From positions 1 to 41,113 of the IMG/VR virus record IMGVR_UViG_3300042691_055937: a stretch of DNA of 41,113 nucleotides; one strand, 5' to 3'. This document shows, piece by piece, positions 36,527 through 41,113 of this stretch. Numbering within the stretch: the stretch's first letter is position 1; every line of letters begins with the position of its first letter. The notes beneath the pieces were generated by a model. That model made no database searches and was not told where the DNA came from. It saw only the letters and a list, made by a program, of their open reading frames with translations. The DNA comes from a virus. Made by a program: the position numbers and the translations under genes.

Positions 36527-37054
36527 ATGACAGTTTCCCGTAAAACCACTGCCTACCAGCGGACCTTTGAGGTTTTCGCCACCTTCACTGAAGGCATGAC
36601 GGTGCACGATCTCGAAGCACTGATGGAGCAGCAGAACGACAAGAAGGCCGCTTCGAAGCGCCTCAGCCAATTTGTCAAAGAGGGGCTGGCGGTGAAGCTG
36701 CCTCGGGCAGGCCGCGTTTCCCTCTACATTCCGACCGGCAAAGGCATCGCTGCCCGCAAACTCGAGACGCGCGATCCGGCCCGCGGGCGCAAGCGCTTGC
36801 CAGAGCAGCGGTTGACCGACCTCGAGCGCGAACTTGCTCGGCTCAAGGCCTTCGAAGAACGCGCGCTCAAGCGCCACCCAGACCTTGCTACGCCGGATCA
36901 CATCCACGCCGCGAGAGAGCGCGTCTGTGCGATCCTTGACCGGAATGGCAGGACGGAAGCGGCCAAGCTGACCCTTGCCGGCATGCGTGACGACAGCAAT
37001 GAAATGCTCGTCGCGATTGAGATGGCCGGTCCGGCTCTGGGATGCGCCGCATGA
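36527..37054 (+). CDS. Early protein with winged-helix-like N-terminus, 175 aa
   Basis: The ATG follows a very strong ribosome site (AAGGGAGG, 6 nt). Residues 8-85 (TAYQRTFEVFATFTEGMTVHDLEALMEQQNDKKAASKRLSQFVKEGLAVKLPRAGRVSLYIPTGKG) look like a winged helix with a beta hairpin. A charged helical linker follows (EQRLTDLERELARLKAFEERALKRHPDL), and the C-terminus is mixed. It is the first gene of the rightward operon directly behind O5, so it is made early and repressed in the lysogen. It may be a DNA-binding regulator or antirepressor; I do not recognise a named family. Confidence 0.65.
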   Translation: MTVSRKTTAYQRTFEVFATFTEGMTVHDLEALMEQQNDKKAASKRLSQFVKEGLAVKLPRAGRVSLYIPTGKGIAARKLETRDPARGRKRLPEQRLTDLERELARLKAFEERALKRHPDLATPDHIHAARERVCAILDRNGRTEAAKLTLAGMRDDSNEMLVAIEMAGPALGCAA

Positions 37055-37470
37055 CCGCGCCCGTCTCCCCCGCCACCATCGCCCGGATCGCCGAGGAGCA
37101 GTTCCGCCAGCGCGCCGCCGCCTTGAAGCGCGCGGTCGACAATGGCGACTGGCCGGGCGATCCCGCCAATGAAACCGCGCGCCTCTGGCTCGCCATCGCT
37201 GCTGCTGCCGGCGCGAAGCTGCCCGAGCTGCAGGTGCCGCTGATCTTCCCGTTGAACCGCACCGGCTCGATCATGGCGCACAACATCGCCGAGCCGCGCG
37301 CCTACCTCGGCGAGCTGGCCCGCGCGCGAGACGTCGCGCTCGCCAAGGCCGAGGCCAACCCCAAGGATCTGCGCGCCGAACAGAAGGCCCGCGATCTGAT
37401 CGCGCTCGCCGAAGCCCTCGGCGCCCCTGGCGTCGATCACAGCCCCCGAGATCAGAGGAGCGCAGCGTGA
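37051..37470 (+). CDS. Hypothetical early protein, 139 aa
   Basis: The start ATG at 37051 overlaps the previous stop (ATGA). The sequence is Ala-rich and helical: MTAPVSPATIARIAEEQFRQRAAALKRAVDNGDW, then ETARLWLAIAAAAGAKLPELQVPLIFPLNRTGS, and ARARDVALAKAEANPKDLRAEQKARDLIALAEALG. No family recognised. Coupled on both sides (ATGA and GTGA). Confidence 0.6.
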   Translation: MTAPVSPATIARIAEEQFRQRAAALKRAVDNGDWPGDPANETARLWLAIAAAAGAKLPELQVPLIFPLNRTGSIMAHNIAEPRAYLGELARARDVALAKAEANPKDLRAEQKARDLIALAEALGAPGVDHSPRDQRSAA

Positions 37471-37571
37471 AAGATAGCATTCTTCCCCGCATCGCTTGGG
37501 CTGCGTTCGGCCTCGGCACTGTCATCATCTGGACCCTCGCTATCATCGGTGCGGGAAGCATCGTGCCGTGA
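37467..37571 (+). CDS. Mini membrane protein, 34 aa
   Basis: A short ORF starting at a GTG that overlaps the previous stop (GTGA), with GAGGAG 6-7 nt upstream. The peptide (VKDSILPRIAWAAFG, then LGTVIIWTLAIIGAGSIVP) is one hydrophobic helix with a charged N-terminus. The overlaps at both ends are the main evidence that it is translated. Unknown function. Confidence 0.55.
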   Translation: MKDSILPRIAWAAFGLGTVIIWTLAIIGAGSIVP

Positions 37572-37696
37572 CGCGCGCCGACCTGATCACCCTGATCCGC
37601 TGGGGCTGGGCCAATGATCGCGGCGGCCCGCTTGCCGTCACGCTTGGCTTTGCCGCCATCCCGATCTTTGCCCTCTTGCTGGAGAGCTTTCGATGA
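37568..37696 (+). CDS. Mini membrane protein, 42 aa
   Basis: Starts at a GTG overlapping the previous stop by 4 bp. TRADLITLIRWGWANDRGGPLAVT is followed by a hydrophobic helix (LGFAAIPIFALLLESFR). Second of two consecutive tiny membrane proteins. Unknown function. Confidence 0.5.
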   Translation: MTRADLITLIRWGWANDRGGPLAVTLGFAAIPIFALLLESFR

Positions 37697-37824
37697 ACCC
37701 TATGGAACGTAGTCGCGAACGCCGACCGATGAACCCAAGTCTGCGCCGGCACCACTTCGGCCCAGTGCAACCGATGCACGAGCCCAACTGGTTCGAGCGC
37801 TTGATCGATTGGGTGCGGCGATGA
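37693..37824 (+). CDS. Small basic protein, 43 aa
   Basis: ATG overlaps the previous stop by 4 bp (ATGA) and the next gene again by 4 bp. The peptide is Arg/His/Pro-rich (MNPMERSRERRPMNPSLRRHH), with a C-terminal amphipathic FERLIDWVRR. Could bind nucleic acid; no family known. Translation is supported only by the coupling pattern. Confidence 0.42.
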   Translation: MNPMERSRERRPMNPSLRRHHFGPVQPMHEPNWFERLIDWVRR

Positions 37825-38078
37825 ACTTGCCCATCTGTATCGAACGCGACGTTCCGCTGCCGGAAAGCAAGAAGCAGTATAAATACCCGTTCGCAGAAAT
37901 GCAGATTGGAGACAGCTTTGCGATTCCATTGTCTGGCGAAATTGGCCGGCATGGCGAGGACTTGTCCGCATCGCGGTTGCGCAGTTCTGCGAGTACATTC
38001 GGTCGCGTGCATGGCGGACGTTTTATCGTTCGCATCGACAAGGTTGGTGGCTCAATCCGCTGCTGGAAGGTGGAATAA
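37821..38078 (+). CDS. Hypothetical protein, 85 aa
   Basis: ATG at 37821 overlaps the previous stop (ATGA). MNLPICIERDVPLPESKKQYKYPFAEMQIGDSF, then RLRSSASTFGRVHGGRFIVRIDKVGGSIRCWKVE. The YPFAEMQIGDSF and GRFIVRID segments resemble small beta proteins common in phage early regions, with a single DNA- or RNA-binding-like basic strand. No named family recognised with certainty. It ends in a TAATG overlap with the next gene. Confidence 0.6.
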   Translation: MNLPICIERDVPLPESKKQYKYPFAEMQIGDSFAIPLSGEIGRHGEDLSASRLRSSASTFGRVHGGRFIVRIDKVGGSIRCWKVE

Positions 38079-38341
38079 TGAGCCCCACTCGCCGCCAAAA
38101 GCTGACCAGAGCGGCCGATCTGATCCGCGCCGCCAGCAACGCCGACAGCTTCGATGCCGAGGCGGTCAAGAACGCCCTGCGCGCCATGGGCGCCAAGATC
38201 GTCGATCAGCACACCAACACCTACTCGGTCCGCCTCGCCGGCGTCACCGCCAGCAGCACTTACGACAAGGGCGAGCACCTGCTGGTCCGCTGGGCCGCCA
38301 ACGCCCGCGTCGCACTGGCAGAGGATCCCGCTAATGGCTGA
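38078..38341 (+). CDS. Hypothetical early protein, 87 aa
   Basis: Starts at the TAATG overlap. MSPTRRQKLTRAADLIRAASNADSFDAEAVKNALRAMGAKIV is helical, then QHTNTYSVRLAGVTASSTYDKGEHLLVRWAANARVA is beta-like. No family recognised. It overlaps the DUF5131 gene by 8 bp. Confidence 0.55.
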   Translation: MSPTRRQKLTRAADLIRAASNADSFDAEAVKNALRAMGAKIVDQHTNTYSVRLAGVTASSTYDKGEHLLVRWAANARVALAEDPANG

Positions 38342-39335
38342 CAACACCCACATCGAATGGACCGAGGCGACCTGGAACCCGATCACCGGCTGTTCCGTCA
38401 CCAGCCCGGGCTGCACCAATTGCTACGCGATGCAGCTCGCCGGCACCCGCCTCGCCGATCACCCGAGCCGCGCGGGCCTCACCCGCGAGATCAACGGCAA
38501 CCACGTCTGGACGGGCGAGGTCCGGTTCAACGAGCAATGGCTGGACCAGCCCCTGCGCTGGAAGCGTCCGCGCATGATTTTCGTCTGCGCCCACGGCGAT
38601 CTGTTCCACGAAAGCGTGCCCGACGAATGGATCGACCGGGTCTTCGCGGTGATGGCGCTCGCACCGCAGCACACCTTTCAGGTGCTGACGAAGCGCTCGG
38701 CGCGGATGCGGGAGTATTTCCGCGAGAGCGCGGACTGGCGCGCGGGCTGGCGCGCGCGCATCGCCGATCTGCTCAACGAATTGAAGCCGGGGCCACTCTG
38801 GAACGGCAACGTTTATCAGGGCTGGCAGAACCTGCACGGCAGACCGGACGGCCTCCCGAACGTCTGGCTGGGCGTCTCGGTGGAAGACCAGCAGCGCGCA
38901 GACGAGCGCATCCCCGATCTGCTCGCCACCCCCGCCGCCGTCCGCTGGATCAGCGCCGAACCTCTGCTCGGGCCGGTGGATTTGTGCGCTGTTCGCAGCG
39001 GTGAGCTGCCGACCGCACCAATCGCCGGCTACATCCCACTCACCAGCACTGATCACAAGCCGGTCCGCATCGACTGGGTTGTGGCAGGCGGCGAGAGCGG
39101 CAAGGGCGCCCGCCCGATGCACCCCGATTGGGCGCGCAGCCTCCGCGACCAATGCGCCGCCGCTGGCGTCCCCTTCTTCTTCAAGCAATGGGGCAACTTT
39201 CTTCCGGCAGGGCAGGCTCCGGCGGGAAAGAAAAAGCCGTGGGTTGGGCCTCACTCACTGCCTACCACCAAGGCCTTTGCCGGTCGCCAGCTCGACGGCA
39301 TCGAACACAACGGAATGCCGGAGGGCGCGCGATGA
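38334..39335 (+). CDS. DUF5131 (phage Gp37/Gp68) family protein
   Basis: A 333-aa protein from the ATG at 38334. IEWTEATWNPITGCSVTSPGCTNCYAMQLAGTRL is the family signature, with Cys20, 27 and 30 arranged as a likely metal or iron-sulphur ligand set, as in radical-SAM-like TIM barrels. Further conserved pieces are RMIFVCAHGDLFHESVPDEWIDRVFAVM, FQVLTKRSARMREY, NVWLGVSVEDQQRADERIPDLL, RWISAEPLLGPVDL and WVVAGGESGKGARPMHPDWARSLRDQC, ending FFFKQWG. The reaction is unknown; the family is widespread in phages and islands and has been discussed as a nucleic-acid or nucleotide modifying enzyme. It belongs to the rightward operon. Confidence 0.9.
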   Translation: MADNTHIEWTEATWNPITGCSVTSPGCTNCYAMQLAGTRLADHPSRAGLTREINGNHVWTGEVRFNEQWLDQPLRWKRPRMIFVCAHGDLFHESVPDEWIDRVFAVMALAPQHTFQVLTKRSARMREYFRESADWRAGWRARIADLLNELKPGPLWNGNVYQGWQNLHGRPDGLPNVWLGVSVEDQQRADERIPDLLATPAAVRWISAEPLLGPVDLCAVRSGELPTAPIAGYIPLTSTDHKPVRIDWVVAGGESGKGARPMHPDWARSLRDQCAAAGVPFFFKQWGNFLPAGQAPAGKKKPWVGPHSLPTTKAFAGRQLDGIEHNGMPEGAR

Positions 39336-39601
39336 TGGCCAAGCTGGGCGAGTGGTTCTGGTATGTCGGCAGCGACGAGAGCGACGACGAAATGATGCAG
39401 TCCGGAAAATCGAGGGACGGGGCCATCGCTGATGGCCGCCACTGGTTTGGCGCACGCGAGACCTTCTACATCGTCGAGGCCAGAATGCGGGTGTCAGACG
39501 AGGCAGCCATAGCCAGCAGAAAGCGCGACGCGGCTCCCTTCGCTGAAACCCGCAACGGTGAGTGGATCGAGCCTTTGCCTGCAACTGAAGGGGAAGGGTG
39601 A
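39332..39601 (+). CDS. Hypothetical protein, 89 aa
   Basis: ATG at 39332 overlaps the DUF5131 stop (ATGA); the next codon is also ATG. The sequence MAKLGEWFWYVGSDESDDEMMQSG opens a Trp/acidic-rich domain; then GRHWFGARETFYIVEARMRVSDEAAIASRKRDAAPFAETRNGEWIEPLP. Unknown family. It is tightly coupled to the DUF5131 gene and could be its partner. Confidence 0.58.
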   Translation: MMAKLGEWFWYVGSDESDDEMMQSGKSRDGAIADGRHWFGARETFYIVEARMRVSDEAAIASRKRDAAPFAETRNGEWIEPLPATEGEG

Positions 39602-39846
39602 TGCTCACGGTGAGCGCAGAATGGCGGCCGTGGGGCAGCCTCGAAGCCCTTTATCTTGGCGAAATCATCGTCGGGCGCGTCGCCCAAAGCGGAGGCGGGC
39701 GGTGCGGCACAAAGCCGCGCGCGATCTTCAATTTGGCCGCCGTCGAAACGGGAGCCTTCTGGGTCAAGTGCACCAGCATTGCCGCCGCGAAGCTTCACAT
39801 CGAAAACCGGCTCGTCGAATGGTTGCGAAGGGCAGGGCTGGAATGA
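39601..39846 (+). CDS. Hypothetical protein, 81 aa
   Basis: ATG at 39601 overlaps the previous stop (TGATG); a GTG one codon earlier is also possible. GGGAAGGG lies upstream. MLTVSAEWRPWGSLEALYLGEIIVGRV then FNLAAVETGAFWVKCTSIAAAKLHIENRLVEWLRRAGLE: a beta sheet and C-terminal helix as in small phage proteins of unknown function. Coupled to the excisionase-like gene (ATGA). Confidence 0.58.
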   Translation: MLTVSAEWRPWGSLEALYLGEIIVGRVAQSGGGRCGTKPRAIFNLAAVETGAFWVKCTSIAAAKLHIENRLVEWLRRAGLE

Positions 39847-40172
39847 TCCCCAACCTCCTCACCGAGGCCGAGGCCGCCGCCCGCCTGCACATCGCCCCGC
39901 GCACCCTGCGCCAGCTGCGCAGCAGGGGCAAGATCCGCCACGTCCGCCCGACCCCCCGCACAATCCTCTATCGCGAGGACGACATCGCCGACTATATCGA
40001 GCGGCAGGCCCGCGAGGAGCGCCCCTCATGTCCGTCTACAAACCCGCCAAAAGCCGCTTCTGGCAATATGATTTCCAGTTCAAAGGTTGTCGGCATCACG
40101 GCTCTACGGGATGCACGGCGCGTCGCGACGCAGAACGCTACGAAGCCGAGCTCCGGCGGAAGGTCGCGCTAG
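39843..40172 (+). CDS. AlpA/MerR-type excisionase-like protein
   Basis: A 109-aa protein. Residues 1-55 (LLTEAEAAARLHIAPRTLRQLRSRGKIRHVRPTPRTILYREDDIADYIE) are a winged HTH of the AlpA/excisionase type. The C-terminal 48 residues lie inside the integrase gene in another frame; that tail is Ser/Arg-rich and may be dispensable. As in many phages, it directly precedes int and is expected to bend the attachment site DNA and favour excision. The overlap of 145 bp with int is unusually long for such pairs. Confidence 0.75.
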   Translation: MIPNLLTEAEAAARLHIAPRTLRQLRSRGKIRHVRPTPRTILYREDDIADYIERQAREERPSCPSTNPPKAASGNMISSSKVVGITALRDARRVATQNATKPSSGGRSR

Positions 40173-41113
40173 GCGAGACCGTCAAGCCGCCGATCACGCT
40201 CGATCTGGCCTGCGGCGAATGGCTCGCGCTCAAGGGCAGGCACCAGCGCAGCCACAAGACCACCGAATACCAGCTCGAAAACCTCGCCGTCGGCCTCGGC
40301 AAGAACCGCTGGCTGCACGATCTGACCCTGCGCGATCTGGACCGGTTCATCGCCCGCCGCCGCGCCTCTGTCTCCAACGCCAGCGTCAACCGCGAGATCG
40401 CGCTGCTGCGCCGGGTCTGCAACTGGTGCGAGGCCCGCGGCTATGACGTGCCCGTGATCGAATGGCGCGAGGCGAGGCTGAAAGAGAAGGCCCCCGAAAC
40501 CCGCATCCTCTCGGCCGAGGAAGAGGCCCGACTGTTCGCGCACCTGCCCGAGAGCCTGAAGCCGATCGTCGAATTCGCGCTGATCAGTGGGCAGCGCAAA
40601 GCCGAGATCGTCACCCTGCGCTGGGCCGATGTCGATCTGGTCAATGCCCGCGCCACCGTCAGCACCAAGGGCGGGCAGCGTCACACCTTCCCGCTGACCC
40701 CGCGCCTCGCCGCGATCATCCGCGCGCAGCCCAAGGTCTGCCCCCAGGTCTTCACCTACAAGGCCGAGCGCAGCGCGCCTAGGCGCAAGGATCGGGTGCA
40801 ACGTGTGAAGGGCCAGCGCTATCCCTTCAGCAAGCAGGGCTGGGACCGCAAATGGCGCCGCGCTCTGGCCGAGGCCGGGATCGAAGGCTTCCGCTTCCAC
40901 GACACGCGCCACACCGCCCTGACCCGCCTCGGCTCGATCGAGGCCGCCCAGCGCCTGGCAAACCACAGCGACATCAGGACAACGCGCCGCTACTTCCACA
41001 CCAGCGAAGACGAAGTCCGCAAGCTGATGGCCGCCGCCGAGTCCCGGAATAGTCCCGAACCGGCAGACGGCGAGGGCGCTGAAACCCGCAGAAATGCTGG
41101 GGAAAGCGCATGA
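40028..41113 (+). CDS. int: Tyrosine integrase
   Basis: A 361-aa site-specific recombinase from the ATG at 40028. The N-terminal arm-binding part (MSVYKPAKSRFWQYDFQFKG) is followed by a SAM-like core-binding domain (residues 55-140), then the catalytic domain. That domain has Arg190 in SGQRKAEIVTLRW, His291 and Arg294 in HDTRHTALTRLG, His313 in ANHSDIRTTRRYF, and Tyr322 as the nucleophile. The C-terminus is disordered and Glu/Arg-rich. It inserts and, with the excisionase-like protein, excises the prophage. The window ends with its stop codon, so the att site just beyond cannot be seen. Confidence 0.95.
   Translation: MSVYKPAKSRFWQYDFQFKGCRHHGSTGCTARRDAERYEAELRRKVALGETVKPPITLDLACGEWLALKGRHQRSHKTTEYQLENLAVGLGKNRWLHDLTLRDLDRFIARRRASVSNASVNREIALLRRVCNWCEARGYDVPVIEWREARLKEKAPETRILSAEEEARLFAHLPESLKPIVEFALISGQRKAEIVTLRWADVDLVNARATVSTKGGQRHTFPLTPRLAAIIRAQPKVCPQVFTYKAERSAPRRKDRVQRVKGQRYPFSKQGWDRKWRRALAEAGIEGFRFHDTRHTALTRLGSIEAAQRLANHSDIRTTRRYFHTSEDEVRKLMAAAESRNSPEPADGEGAETRRNAGESA

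Noticed and set aside
38334-39335. Anti-CRISPR locus near the early regulators
   Set aside because: No recognisable Aca or Acr family; the HTH proteins here are explained as Cro, CII and excisionase-like. The tiny coupled genes remain untested.
1-41113. tRNA genes or att core repeats at the prophage ends
   Set aside because: I found no cloverleaf-like sequence, and no matching repeat between the two ends; the att sites probably lie outside the window.

Overview
The window is an essentially complete lambda-like (siphovirus-type) temperate phage genome, read as a prophage. High G+C, the codon use, and protein types typical of sphingomonad and other alphaproteobacterial phages (DUF6950-like and GTA-gp10-like proteins, a Rz1-like protein of sphingomonad type, a GcrA-like HTH protein) suggest a host in Sphingomonadales, perhaps the Erythrobacter or Novosphingobium group. 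That host call is inference from protein style. The window begins at the ATG of a thermonuclease gene and ends at the stop codon of a tyrosine integrase. I saw no att core, tRNA, CRISPR array or insertion sequence.

Layout. (1) 1-348, plus strand: a secreted SNase-type thermonuclease, convergent with the phage late genes. (2) 355-25877, minus strand, in transcription order from right to left: HNH endonuclease, small and large terminase, HK97-type portal, S49 prohead protease, major capsid protein, a head-region protein, head-tail connector, head closure, HK97-gp10-like protein, DUF3168 tail terminator, tail tube, tail assembly chaperones made through a programmed -1 frameshift, tape measure (685 aa), three tail-tip proteins, a 2260-aa modular tail-tip/host-specificity protein, small tail proteins, two tail-fibre proteins, a DUF4376 protein, then a lysis cassette (membrane/coiled-coil protein, muramidase endolysin, holin-like protein and overlapping spanins). 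(3) 25878-26110: a gene-free stretch packed with perfect inverted repeats, a candidate cos/packaging or structured-RNA region. (4) 26111-34813, minus strand, the early/replication arm: Cro-like protein, small membrane protein, CII/CP76-like regulator, a winged-helix-like protein, a phage sliding clamp (DnaN), a ParB/DUF6551-like protein, a GcrA-like HTH protein, an adenine methyltransferase, a P4/D5-type primase-helicase and a probable late regulator (DUF6362-like). (5) 34814-36526: the immunity region. A CI-type S24 repressor on the plus strand and five copies of a 16-bp palindromic operator flank a two-gene minus-strand cassette (a membrane-anchored HIRAN protein and a lipoprotein). (6) 36527-41113, plus strand: a chain of about eleven mostly tiny, translationally coupled genes ending in a DUF5131 protein, an AlpA/excisionase-like protein and the integrase.

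How it works together. The same operator sits at the promoter of the leftward cro/replication operon (three copies) and of the rightward operon that ends in xis/int (two copies). One repressor should therefore hold both early operons off, as CI does at lambda PR and PL. The HIRAN/lipoprotein pair occupies the position of lambda rexAB and is the best candidate here for an undescribed lysogeny-expressed exclusion or defence module. Late genes run as one long leftward unit with two internal terminator-like hairpins around the capsid genes.
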